Shown here: positions 1 to 7,101 of the stretch, one piece after another
Layout of the letters: every line of letters starts with the position of its first letter
How positions within the stretch are numbered: position 1 is the stretch's first letter
Assembly (NCBI GenBank): GCA_031282485.1
Contig: JAITDQ010000018.1
Location: 1 to 9,723 of the forward strand
DNA length: 9,723 nucleotides
Direction: 5' to 3'
Source: Tannerella sp.
Lineage (GTDB): Bacteria; Bacteroidota; Bacteroidia; Bacteroidales; Tannerellaceae
Notes under the pieces: generated by a model
What the model saw: the letters and a program-made list of their open reading frames with translations, nothing else
Told to the model about the DNA's origin: nothing
Databases searched by the model: none
Position numbers and translations under genes: made by a program

Positions 1-228
1 CGCGGGTCGATGTATAAAGATGTGGTTCCTTTGCTGGAGAAAATACCGGAAATCGTCGAAATACATTATACGACCGGCCCCTATACGATGTTAATTAAAT
101 TGTATGCGCGGGATAATGAGCATCTTATGGAGCTTGTGAATGCCAGAATTCAGGAGATACCCGGCGTGACCGAAACGGAAACGCTTATGTCGTTGCGTAC
201 AAGTCTTAAACGTGAAGTGCCTATCTGA
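1..228 (+). CDS. Lrp/AsnC-family transcriptional regulator, C-terminal effector domain (5' partial)
   Basis: Only the last 75 codons lie in the window; the frame is open to base 1, so the start and the DNA-binding helix-turn-helix are upstream. The visible part is the RAM (regulation of amino-acid metabolism) ligand-binding and oligomerisation domain of Lrp/AsnC proteins. It shows the typical order: a segment on 'inter-residue' distance to a target (EIVEIHYTTGPYTML), a beta strand with KLYARDNEHLMELV, a helix, then IPGVTETETLMSL and a short basic tail ending in VPI. In the family this domain binds amino acids or similar small effectors and assembles dimers into octamers. The TGA stop lies 10 nt before the next start, which fits a shared transcript, although Lrp targets cannot be inferred from this. 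The Met at position 10 is internal, not a start. Confidence 0.9.
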   Translation, partial: RGSMYKDVVPLLEKIPEIVEIHYTTGPYTMLIKLYARDNEHLMELVNARIQEIPGVTETETLMSLRTSLKREVPI

Positions 229-238
229 ATAATATTTA

Positions 239-1666
239 ATGACAATGATTTCATCCATAAACCGGGACATCTGCAAGTCGATATATCGGCGAATCGGCAT
301 AATGACTGTGTGCTTTATGCTGGGTGTTGCTTATTTGTCGGCGGACAAAAGTTTTTGCTTTCGTATTTACCTGAAGGATAAAGGGAAATCACAATTCAGG
401 GAATCTTCTCCCGAAGCGTTTTTATCACCTGAATCCATCGAGCGGCGTATGCTGAGGGAAGTATTTGTTGACGAGACCGATTTCCCGGTTTCGCAAGCCT
501 ATATGGATGAATTGATAGCGGCCGGCGTCTCGCCCGTCGTGCAGAGCAAATGGATGAAAACGGTTGTTGTGGAGGCACGGGACAGCGCCGTTGCGGATGT
601 ATTAAAGACGCTTCCGTTTGTCGATTCCCTGACATGTGTATGGAACGGAGGCGACCGACAGGAGGGTTTGCTCTGTAATGACGGTGATACATCCCGTTTA
701 TTGTCGGAGGACGAGCCTCTTGAAAGCCCGTATGGGCATGCGGAAGCCCAGATCGCAATGCTTAACGGCGTGCGTTTACATGCTGCCGGCTATCGCGGCA
801 AGGGGGTTCGTATTGCGGTTATCGACGCCGGATTTAAGAATGTAGACCGGATAGAGGCCTTCGCGTCGATGACGCTGTTGGGCACCCGTAACATCACATT
901 CCCCGGTCGTTGTGTCTTCCGCGAAGACGACCATGGGACGAAAGTCCTGTCGTGTATAGCCGCAAACATGCCGGGCGTGATGATCGGTACGGCGCCGGAT
1001 GCGTCGTTTTTATTGATAAAGAGTGAGGATACGCGGGGCGAATCTCCGATAGAAGAAGATTTGTGGGCGGCGGCGGTAGAGTATGCGGACAGTGTCGGCG
1101 TTGATGTTATATCCTCGTCATTAGGCTATTTCCGTTATGACAGTATCGCTGATTATTATAACCGGAATGACCTGGACGGGCAGACGGCCTTTATCAGCCG
1201 TATGGCGGGCATGGCGGCCAAAAAGGGGATACTGGTAGTAAGCAGCGCCGGCAATGAAGGCAACAGTGAATGGGAAAAGATAACGTTCCCGTCGGATGCA
1301 CCGGATATTTTGACCGTCGGAAGTATCACGTTCGATAAGGAAAAAAGCGCGTTCAGTTCCACCGGAATGACGGCCGATTACCGCATAAAACCGGATGTAG
1401 TGGCTGTGGGAACAAAAGTATGCGCGACAGGTTCGGCCGGGCAGATTCAATTTATTGACGGCACATCCTTTTCCGCCCCGACGGTAGCCGGTCTGGCCGC
1501 CTGTCTGTGGCAGGCTTTCCCTCTTTTGAAGAATACCGAATTGATAGAACTGATAAAAGAGACCTCAAGCCGGCATCAACAACCGGATGTTCAACAGGGA
1601 TACGGCATCCCCGACATGTTTAACGCATATAAAAAGGCGAATAATGATGCCTTACGAAACTTTTGA
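239..1666 (+). CDS. Secreted subtilisin-like serine protease (peptidase family S8)
   Basis: 475 residues. The N-terminus has a basic stretch (residues 9-19, with R, K, R, R) followed by a hydrophobic run (IMTVCFMLGVAYL, about 21-33) and SA before the conserved mature start FRIYLKDKG, which reads as a signal peptide; export to periplasm or beyond is inferred. Residues ~40-160 resemble the N-terminal region of Bacteroidales S8 proteases. The catalytic domain (~165-465) has all active-site elements: Asp196 in AVIDAGF, His232 in DDHGTKV, oxyanion Asn339 in SSAGNEG and Ser410 in DGTSFSAP. It ends in the usual GYGIPDMFNAY, with no added type IX secretion C-terminal domain. ATG 239 (or 245) is preferred over ATG 302, because a start at 302 would drop the positive n-region. 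The 3' end overlaps xseA. Substrate and biological role are unknown. Confidence 0.9.
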   Translation: MTMISSINRDICKSIYRRIGIMTVCFMLGVAYLSADKSFCFRIYLKDKGKSQFRESSPEAFLSPESIERRMLREVFVDETDFPVSQAYMDELIAAGVSPVVQSKWMKTVVVEARDSAVADVLKTLPFVDSLTCVWNGGDRQEGLLCNDGDTSRLLSEDEPLESPYGHAEAQIAMLNGVRLHAAGYRGKGVRIAVIDAGFKNVDRIEAFASMTLLGTRNITFPGRCVFREDDHGTKVLSCIAANMPGVMIGTAPDASFLLIKSEDTRGESPIEEDLWAAAVEYADSVGVDVISSSLGYFRYDSIADYYNRNDLDGQTAFISRMAGMAAKKGILVVSSAGNEGNSEWEKITFPSDAPDILTVGSITFDKEKSAFSSTGMTADYRIKPDVVAVGTKVCATGSAGQIQFIDGTSFSAPTVAGLAACLWQAFPLLKNTELIELIKETSSRHQQPDVQQGYGIPDMFNAYKKANNDALRNF

Positions 1667-3053
1667 ACCGGATTCCTCCGGCGACGGGTCGCACGAAGCG
1701 ATGTCGCTGTCGGCGCTTAATGCGCTCGTGCGGGAAGCGATAAACCGTACGTTTCCCGAAACATACTGGGTGCGTGCCGAAACAAGCGATGTACGCGTGA
1801 ATACCTCATCCGGACACTGTTACCTTGAATTTATTGATAAAGACGAACAGTCGGGGCAAATTGCGGCCAAAGCGCGCGGCGTTATCTGGGCGAGGACGTT
1901 TCAACTGATCAAGCCTTATTTCGAACAGGAAACGGGACAACTCTTCCGGGCGGGATTGACGGTGCTTGTTAACGTTTCCGTAGAGTTCCACGAACTGTAC
2001 GGATACAGCCTCACGGTGCACGATATAGACCCGTCCTATACATTGGGCGACATGGTTAAGACGCGTAAAGAGATAATTTTCCGGTTGCAGCAGGAAGGGA
2101 TTTTCAGGCTGAATAAAGAGTTGCCCTTTCCTTCGTTGCCGCAGCGTATTGCGGTTATTACCTCTCCGACGGCAGCCGGATATGAAGATTTTGTTGACCA
2201 GCTCATTCGAAACAAAAAGGGTTTTCCTTTTTATATAAAACTTTTTCAGGCGGTTATGCAGGGAGAAAAGACGGAAGAAAGCATTGTGAATGCACTCGAA
2301 AGGATATTTCCCCATACCGGTTTTTTTGATGTGGTCGTGATTATTCGCGGCGGGGGCGCGGCGTCCGAGCTGAGCAGTTTTGATTCGTATCTTTTGGCCG
2401 CCAATTGTGCACAGTTTCCTTTGCCGGTAATCACCGGTATCGGCCATGAACGTGATGATACGATAGTTGATATGGTCGCCCATTCGCGTATGAAAACGCC
2501 GACAGCCGTGGCATCGTTCCTGATAGAATGTATGGACAGAGAAGCCGGACAGGTGCAGGAACTGGAAAACAGGATACATGCCGGGGCGTCTGCCCGTATA
2601 ACACAGGAAAAAGCCGTTTTGCAGCGACTTGCAACGAGGTTCCCGGTTATGGTCGCCGGCCGGATTGAGAATCATCGCAACCGGTTGCGTGCGATGACGG
2701 CTCATTTGTCGGCGTTGCCGCAATGGTTGCGTCACCGTTTGGAAAGTATCGGCGACGTATCGCCGCGTATTCAACGCGCAGTCGATTCGACGCTTTCAAG
2801 ACGTGCAACGTTCATCGAATCCATGCCTTTACGCCTGCGGAGCGCCTTCGGTACGATATTTTCGGGACAGCGCCGGAAGCTGGAACTGAACGAACAGTAC
2901 ATAAAAATGGCATCCCCGGAATATATTCTGAAACGCGGTTATACGTTGACGATGAAAGAAGGAAAGATTGTAAAACATTCGGCCGAACTGTCCGAAGGAG
3001 ATGAAATAACCGTAAGATTTTCCGACGGCGAAAGGAAAGGTACGATTCTGTGA
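1644..3053 (+). CDS. xseA: Exodeoxyribonuclease VII large subunit XseA
   Basis: 469 residues from ATG 1644. Catalytic subunit of exonuclease VII, which degrades single-stranded DNA into oligonucleotides together with XseB. An N-terminal OB-fold (roughly residues 20-130) includes the conserved WVRAE, SGHCYLEF and FHELYGYSLTV segments. The exonuclease domain follows, with LPQRIAVITSPTAAGYEDF, the glycine-rich VVIIRGGGAASELSSFD (about 230-247) and GIGHERDDTIVDMVAH (about 265-280). The C-terminal third is helical and Arg/Glu-rich, as in the coiled-coil arm that carries XseB, and ends in the conserved ILKRGYTL segment. The frame is open back to 1587, but ATG 1644/1647 or ATG 1701 (MSLSALNALV, close to the N-terminus of related proteins) are the realistic starts. 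I chose 1644, which overlaps the protease end by 23 nt and follows an AAAAAGG stretch. xseB comes 26 nt later. Confidence 0.95.
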   Translation: MMPYETFEPDSSGDGSHEAMSLSALNALVREAINRTFPETYWVRAETSDVRVNTSSGHCYLEFIDKDEQSGQIAAKARGVIWARTFQLIKPYFEQETGQLFRAGLTVLVNVSVEFHELYGYSLTVHDIDPSYTLGDMVKTRKEIIFRLQQEGIFRLNKELPFPSLPQRIAVITSPTAAGYEDFVDQLIRNKKGFPFYIKLFQAVMQGEKTEESIVNALERIFPHTGFFDVVVIIRGGGAASELSSFDSYLLAANCAQFPLPVITGIGHERDDTIVDMVAHSRMKTPTAVASFLIECMDREAGQVQELENRIHAGASARITQEKAVLQRLATRFPVMVAGRIENHRNRLRAMTAHLSALPQWLRHRLESIGDVSPRIQRAVDSTLSRRATFIESMPLRLRSAFGTIFSGQRRKLELNEQYIKMASPEYILKRGYTLTMKEGKIVKHSAELSEGDEITVRFSDGERKGTIL

Positions 3054-3079
3054 AGGAAATAAAACACACAATATTATAT

Positions 3080-3277
3080 ATGGAAAAAAAGGAAACTTAT
3101 AACGAAGCCGTAGAAAAACTGCGGGCGATAGTGGAAGATATTGAGAATGGAGAACTTGATGTAGACGTACTTTCGGAGAAAGTGAAAGAAGCGACGCGCC
3201 TTATTAAATTATGTAAGGAAAAACTTTTTAAAGCGGACGAAGAGGTGAAGAAGATACTCGAAGAACTCGATTCGTGA
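3080..3277 (+). CDS. xseB: Exodeoxyribonuclease VII small subunit XseB
   Basis: 65 residues, a normal size for this subunit. XseB is a small helical-hairpin protein; several copies bind the coiled-coil arm of XseA to give active exonuclease VII. The sequence fits: MEKKETYNEAVEKLRAIVEDIENGELDVDVLSEKV-type pattern, a first helix ending in the conserved ENGEL turn, then a second helix with LIKLC and KLFKADEEVKKILEEL. ATG 3080 is chosen because family members start just before the KKETY segment. An in-frame GTG at 3050, overlapping the xseA stop as GTGA, would add ten residues that family members lack. The leader before ATG 3080 is AT-rich. ispD begins 14 nt after the stop, so xseA, xseB and ispD are almost certainly on one transcript. 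Confidence 0.95.
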   Translation: MEKKETYNEAVEKLRAIVEDIENGELDVDVLSEKVKEATRLIKLCKEKLFKADEEVKKILEELDS

Positions 3278-3291
3278 AATTACGGAATGAC

Positions 3292-3993
3292 ATGAAACGA
3301 ACGGTCATAATCGTTGCCGGAGGAAAGGGCGTGCGCATGGGAGGCGGTTTGCCGAAACAGTTTGTCCCGTTGCAGGGGAAACCTTTGCTGATGCATACAC
3401 TGAATGTTTTTCATCAATGGGATGCCGCGGCGGAAATATTGCTGGTGATACCGGAAGGACAGGTTTCGTACTGGACGATGCTTTGTAAAGAGCTTGACTG
3501 CACGGTTCCTCACCGCATTGTTTATGGCGGCGAGACACGTTTTCATTCGGTAAGGAACGGTTTGAACGAAACGGAAGGAGACGGTATCATCGCCGTACAC
3601 GACGGGGTGCGTCCGTTTGTTTCCCCGGATGTGATTTCTTCCTGTTTTACGGCGGCCGAAGCGTTCGGAGCGGCCATACCGGTTGTCCCGATGATTGAAT
3701 CGGTCAGGGAAATAAACGGAGGCGACAGTCGCCCGTTTGACCGCAACCGTCTTTGCGTCGTGCAGACCCCGCAGGTTTTCCGGGCGTCCCTGTTGCGACG
3801 GGCTTATGAGCAGCCTTATGATGAGCGTTTCACGGATGACGCTTCGCTGGTGGAAGCGGCGGGTCAGGCCATACGCTTGGTTGACGGCAACCGCGAAAAC
3901 ATAAAAATCACAACGCCGGTTGACCTGAAATGTGCGGAATTTCTGCTTATGGAAAAAAACGGGGGAGGGGAGAACTTGAAAATTGGATATTGA
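3292..3993 (+). CDS. ispD: 2-C-methyl-D-erythritol 4-phosphate cytidylyltransferase IspD
   Basis: 233 residues. IspD transfers CMP from CTP to 2-C-methyl-D-erythritol 4-phosphate, the third step of the MEP pathway for isoprenoid precursors, in the cytoplasm. The nucleotide-binding N-terminus is clear: VAGGKGVRMGGGLPKQF at residues 8-24, including the expected Arg15 and Lys22. Further family signatures are VHDGVRPFVS (102-111), QTPQVFR (158-164), FTDDASLVE (180-188) and the near-C-terminal KITTPVDL. ATG 3292 places the start directly before the conserved beta strand; the in-frame GTG 3274 that overlaps the xseB stop is less likely. The last ~14 residues (MEKNGGGENLKIGY) are a short tail beyond the enzyme core, coded by A and G runs. 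The 3' end overlaps recG by 11 nt. A bifunctional TarI-type relative is possible but less likely. Confidence 0.94.
   Translation: MKRTVIIVAGGKGVRMGGGLPKQFVPLQGKPLLMHTLNVFHQWDAAAEILLVIPEGQVSYWTMLCKELDCTVPHRIVYGGETRFHSVRNGLNETEGDGIIAVHDGVRPFVSPDVISSCFTAAEAFGAAIPVVPMIESVREINGGDSRPFDRNRLCVVQTPQVFRASLLRRAYEQPYDERFTDDASLVEAAGQAIRLVDGNRENIKITTPVDLKCAEFLLMEKNGGGENLKIGY
3961..3972 (+). promoter_or_regulatory. Purine-rich ribosome-binding region for recG
   Basis: A GGGGGAGGGGAG stretch lies about 10 nt before the TTG codon at 3983, inside the 3' end of ispD. It is an unusually strong Shine-Dalgarno-like sequence for this window, where most starts follow A/T-rich leaders. Together with the conserved residues coded right after the TTG, it supports translation of recG from a non-ATG codon. 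It could also simply be coding sequence for a Gly-rich IspD tail. Confidence 0.45.
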
Positions 3994-6076
3994 CGAACGT
4001 TCCATAATGTACTTGACGGGAGTTGGCCCCAAACGGGCTGAAATCCTGCGGAAAGAAGCAAATATCGTTTCTTTCGAAGACCTGTTGTATTATTTCCCGT
4101 ACAAATATGTGGATCGCAGCCGCTTTTATACGGTGAGTGAAATAGACGGCAGCATGCCTTATATACAGCTGAAAGGCCGCATTGTTTTCTTTGACATGAT
4201 GGGAGAGGGGAGGACCCGGCGCCTTATCGGGAAATTCACCGACGGCACGGGGACGATTGATCTGGTCTGGTTTAAAGGCATTAAATTTATTACCGATAAA
4301 TATAAAACGGGACAGGATTATATCGTCTTCGGCAAGCCGGCGGAATTTGCCCGTGCGTATAATATTGCGCATCCGGAGATCGATCCCGTAGAAAACGTCG
4401 CGCAGGTGGCGAACGGGCTTGTTCCCTTTTATAACACGACCGAAAAAATGAAAAAAGCCTTTCTAAACTCGCGCGCCATACAAAATATGCAATTCACCCT
4501 GTTGACAAATCTGGACTGGCACATACCGGAAACGTTACCGCCTCACGTCCTCGCGGGATTGAACATGATACCGGTTTCGGAGGCAATGAAAAACATTCAT
4601 TTTCCCGAATCGGCGGAAAAACTGCGTCAGGCACAGTTGCGCCTGAAATTCGATGAACTTTTTTACCTGCAGTTAAACATCCTTCGTACGGTGATGCTGC
4701 GGCGCAATAAATTGAAAGGAATCGTTTTCCCGGTCGTGGGAGATGTCTTTAACACATTTTACAAAAAATATCTGCCGTTTGAATTGACAAATGCGCAGAA
4801 GCGCGTCATACGCGAAATGCGTCAGGATATGCGCAGCGGACGCCAGATGAACCGTCTGCTGCAAGGCGACGTGGGCAGCGGCAAGACGCTTGTGGCTCTT
4901 ATGGCAATGCTTCTGGCGATTGATAACGGTCATCAGGCCTGTATGATGGCGCCAACGGAGATACTTGCCAACCAGCACTTCGTCACGATAAAAGAATTTT
5001 TGAAAGACATGAACGTCCGAGTGGAACTCCTTACCGGTTCTACGACGCAAAAGAAACGGGACATACTGCTGCCCGACCTGGCCGCAGGAAAAATAGATAT
5101 CCTTGCCGGCACGCACGCCCTGATAGAAGACAACGTCGCGTTCAAATCCCTGGGGCTGGCCGTGATTGACGAACAGCACCGTTTCGGCGTAGCGCAGCGT
5201 TCGAAACTGTGGGTCAAGAATAAAATCCTTACCCACGTCCTTATCATGACGGCTACACCTATTCCGCGCACACTCGCCATGACGCTTTACGGCGACCTGG
5301 ACGTGTCCGTCATCGACGAACTCCCGCCCGGACGCAAGCCCGTCATGACCGTTCATCGCTATGATACAAAACGGGCGGAAGTGTTTGAGTTTTTACGTTC
5401 GGAAATCAGGAAAGGGCGTCAGGTATACGTCGTATATCCTCTTATCGAAGAGAGCGAAAAACTGGATTATAAGAACCTTGAAGAAGGTTTTGAAACATTT
5501 AAGAAAGTATTTCCGGAGTATAAGATATGCATGGTGCACGGGAAGATGAAGACAAGAGAAAAGGAAGCCGGGATGCAGCAGTTTGTTTCGGGGGAAGCCC
5601 ATATACTTGTTGCCACGACGGTGATTGAAGTCGGCGTGAATGTACCGAACGCATCGGTTATGGTTATCGAAAGCGCCGAACGCTTCGGTCTTTCGCAGTT
5701 ACACCAGCTTCGCGGACGCGTAGGGCGTGGCGCGGAACAGTCATACTGCATCCTTATCTCTTCGTTCAAACTTAGCAATGAAACGCGGAAACGCCTTGAG
5801 AAAATGGTAGAAACCAATAACGGATTCGAAATCGCGGAAGCCGACCTCAAACTGCGCGGCGCCGGCGACTTGGAAGGCACGCTGCAAAGCGGCGACGGAC
5901 TTTCCCTGAAAATAGCAAACATCGCATCCGACGGCCAAATCCTCCAACTCGCCCGCGACGTCGCCCAAAACATCCTCAACGAAGACCCGAACCTGGAAAC
6001 CCCCGAAAATAAACTCCTCCAGTCACGCCTCACCGCACTTTTCCGCCGCAAAATCAACTGGGGACTTATCTCCTGA
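3983..6076 (+). CDS. recG: ATP-dependent DNA helicase RecG
   Basis: 697 residues, full length for Bacteroidales RecG. RecG is a superfamily 2 helicase that remodels stalled replication forks and branch-migrates Holliday junctions. An N-terminal wedge/OB region carries LTGVGPKRAEIL (11-22), FPYKYVDRSR, YIQLKGRI and FTDGTG..DLVWF. Helicase motifs follow in order: Walker A GDVGSGKT (295-302), APTEILA, GTHAL, Walker B DEQH (396-399), MTATPIPRT (422-430), VYPLIEES, ATTVIEVGVNVPNA (544-557) and the motif VI/TRG-region LHQLRGRVGRG (573-583), then ADLKLRGAGDLEGTLQSG. The start is taken as TTG 3983: an in-frame TGA at 3977 blocks anything upstream, and the residues after it (DIDERSIMYLTGVGP) match the family N-terminus. 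ATG 4007 would remove eight residues. It is the last gene of the operon; a stem-loop follows. Confidence 0.96.
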   Translation: MDIDERSIMYLTGVGPKRAEILRKEANIVSFEDLLYYFPYKYVDRSRFYTVSEIDGSMPYIQLKGRIVFFDMMGEGRTRRLIGKFTDGTGTIDLVWFKGIKFITDKYKTGQDYIVFGKPAEFARAYNIAHPEIDPVENVAQVANGLVPFYNTTEKMKKAFLNSRAIQNMQFTLLTNLDWHIPETLPPHVLAGLNMIPVSEAMKNIHFPESAEKLRQAQLRLKFDELFYLQLNILRTVMLRRNKLKGIVFPVVGDVFNTFYKKYLPFELTNAQKRVIREMRQDMRSGRQMNRLLQGDVGSGKTLVALMAMLLAIDNGHQACMMAPTEILANQHFVTIKEFLKDMNVRVELLTGSTTQKKRDILLPDLAAGKIDILAGTHALIEDNVAFKSLGLAVIDEQHRFGVAQRSKLWVKNKILTHVLIMTATPIPRTLAMTLYGDLDVSVIDELPPGRKPVMTVHRYDTKRAEVFEFLRSEIRKGRQVYVVYPLIEESEKLDYKNLEEGFETFKKVFPEYKICMVHGKMKTREKEAGMQQFVSGEAHILVATTVIEVGVNVPNASVMVIESAERFGLSQLHQLRGRVGRGAEQSYCILISSFKLSNETRKRLEKMVETNNGFEIAEADLKLRGAGDLEGTLQSGDGLSLKIANIASDGQILQLARDVAQNILNEDPNLETPENKLLQSRLTALFRRKINWGLIS

Positions 6077-6091
6077 ATTGGAAATATCCTC

Positions 6092-6115
6092 CCGGCGAAT
6101 GTTTTTTCTCGCCGG
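6092..6115 (+). terminator. Stem-loop after recG, possible terminator
   Basis: CCGGCGA (6092-6098) pairs perfectly with TCGCCGG (6109-6115), giving a 7-bp GC-rich stem with a 10-nt loop, 16 nt after the recG stop. The run of six T lies inside the loop (6102-6107), not after the stem, so it is not a standard intrinsic terminator; only AATTTGTT follows further down. Its position at the end of a long operon is the main reason to suggest termination. The 3' arm overlaps the TCGCCGGA that starts the flanking direct repeat. Confidence 0.35.
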
Positions 6116-6141
6116 ATTGCCGGAATTTGTTGAAATAAAAA
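6109..6141 (+). repeat. Left copy of an imperfect direct repeat flanking the ATPase/DUF4435 cassette
   Basis: This 33-nt stretch begins TCGCCGGA, has AATTTG in the middle and ends GAAATAAAAA. The same three blocks occur in the same order at 8131-8166 (TCGCCGGA, AATTTTG, GAAATAAAAA), with about 26 of 36 aligned positions identical after small gaps. The right copy is the promoter/leader of the serine acetyltransferase gene; the left copy lacks the TA of its -7 element. It may be a decayed duplication made when the cassette inserted, or chance similarity of AT-rich spacers. Confidence 0.35.
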
Positions 6142-6182
6142 CGTAAACCCCTTGTGAATTTTGAACGAAATTTTTATATGCC

Positions 6183-6214
6183 TGTGTGTAATTGGATAAT
6201 TTAATGTAAATTTG
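6183..6214 (+). promoter_or_regulatory. Bacteroidota-type promoter for the ATPase/DUF4435 pair
   Basis: TAAATTTG at 6207-6214 is an exact match to the -7 consensus TAnnTTTG used by the primary sigma factor of Bacteroidota. TGTG at 6183-6186 matches the -33 TTTG in three of four bases, with a 20-nt spacer. Transcription would start near 6220, leaving a leader of about 20 nt before ATG 6241. The upstream part (6140-6206) is AT-rich. A dedicated promoter here means the cassette does not depend on read-through from recG. Confidence 0.7.
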
Positions 6215-6240
6215 TACCCACATTGATAAGACAGATTAAT

Positions 6241-7101
6241 ATGCATACCAACAAGATTAAAAAAATAGAAATTTACCGGTTGTGGGATAAATATCATTTG
6301 ATTTGGGACAATCTCTATCCCGATGTAAATGTTCTTGTCGGCATTAACGGGAGCGGGAAGTCCACTTTATTGAACATCCTGGATGCTGTTTTAGCTTCCG
6401 ATGAGAAAGCATTAAAAGAATATAAATCAGATATTCGTATCCATTTCGAAGATGGCGCTACTGTTTTATACGAAAACGGCAAACTGTCTTATTCCGGACA
6501 ACAGCCCTTGCCTTTGCATACGATAATTAATACATTTGATGTTCCTGTTCGAAACAAAAGTAAGTTGAACAAAAAAGAATCGCCGTTGACGCTGGAATTA
6601 AAAGATTTGATTTATCCGACAGGAACGTTGGAACACGATGAGGGGCACAATATTATTATGATACAATCTTTTAACGATTACCGGCTGTTAGCATCCTCTG
6701 ATCCGGCTAAGGTGGGCGAGACAGCTCAAAGAATAAACCTGTTGTTCGATGAAATCAATTCGTTTTTCTCATACACCGGAAAAACAATATTTCCGGATTC
6801 AAATAAAATCCTGTTCAGACTGCAAGATGACAAAACAGTCATTCAGTTAGAGCAACTTTCCGCCGGGGAAAAACAACTGTTGATTATTTTATTCAAAATC
6901 TTTTTATTAAATGATTACCCATACATCGTTCTGTTGGATGAACCGGAAATATCGTTGCATGTCGAATGGCAGATGAAATTTATCGCTTCATTGCAAAAAT
7001 TAAATCAGAATTGTCAATTTCTTATTTCTACACATTCACCCGGCATTTTCGGCCAAGGCTGGGGAACACGATTGACTTTTATGGAAGAATTATTTAAATG
7101 A
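6241..7101 (+). CDS. ABC/AAA-type ATPase, AriA-like partner of a DUF4435 protein (PARIS-like defence)
   Basis: 286 residues from ATG 6241; an in-frame TTG at 6223 would sit almost at the predicted transcription start, so it is rejected. This is an ABC-class P-loop ATPase of the AAA_15/AAA_21 (OLD/SMC-like) type: Walker A GINGSGKST (34-42), an insert of about 160 residues, ABC signature LSAGEKQLL (206-214), Walker B VLLDEPEISLH (230-240, catalytic Glu234) and the H-loop STHSP with His265. All ATP-binding and hydrolysis elements are intact. No membrane segment or nuclease domain is seen, so this is a soluble regulator rather than a transporter. It ends soon after the H-loop (FGQGWGTRLTFMEELFK), a compact form. 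The following gene overlaps its stop codon and encodes a DUF4435 protein; in PARIS such an ATPase (AriA) holds the nuclease AriB until a phage anti-restriction protein is sensed. The specific trigger here is unknown. Base composition is AT-rich against its neighbours. Confidence 0.85.
   Translation: MHTNKIKKIEIYRLWDKYHLIWDNLYPDVNVLVGINGSGKSTLLNILDAVLASDEKALKEYKSDIRIHFEDGATVLYENGKLSYSGQQPLPLHTIINTFDVPVRNKSKLNKKESPLTLELKDLIYPTGTLEHDEGHNIIMIQSFNDYRLLASSDPAKVGETAQRINLLFDEINSFFSYTGKTIFPDSNKILFRLQDDKTVIQLEQLSAGEKQLLIILFKIFLLNDYPYIVLLDEPEISLHVEWQMKFIASLQKLNQNCQFLISTHSPGIFGQGWGTRLTFMEELFK

Noticed and set aside
302..304. ATG 302 as start of the S8 protease
   Set aside because: The protein would then have a signal peptide without positive residues in front; starts at 239/245 supply them.
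1587..1643. ATG 1587 as start of xseA
   Set aside because: It would overlap the protease gene by 80 nt and add about 20 residues not seen in the family; ATG 1644/1647 or 1701 are more likely.
1806..2774. Long minus-strand open frame (322 codons) opposite xseA
   Set aside because: It lies wholly inside a well-conserved gene, shows no recognisable domain, and its composition (many His/Arg/Gln) is typical of an antisense shadow of GC-rich coding DNA.
3280..4032. Minus-strand open frame (250 codons) opposite ispD
   Set aside because: It covers the same bases as an intact ispD, has no family motif and no promoter, and its residue make-up is shadow-like.
4673..5356. Minus-strand open frame (227 codons) opposite the recG helicase core
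   Set aside because: It overlaps conserved helicase motifs on the other strand; no independent evidence for coding.
6223..6240. TTG 6223 as start of the ATPase gene
   Set aside because: It would fall within a few bases of the predicted transcription start, and the extra residues are not needed; ATG 6241 fits the leader better.
6077..6240. Small RNA or tRNA gene acting as an insertion site after recG
   Set aside because: No cloverleaf, no CCA end and no conserved RNA structure were seen; only the stem-loop, the repeat copy and the promoter.
5467..6297. Minus-strand open frame (276 codons) from recG across the intergenic region into the ATPase gene
   Set aside because: Ser/Arg/Pro-rich shadow of recG with a low-complexity start in AT-rich spacer; no motif or promoter seen.
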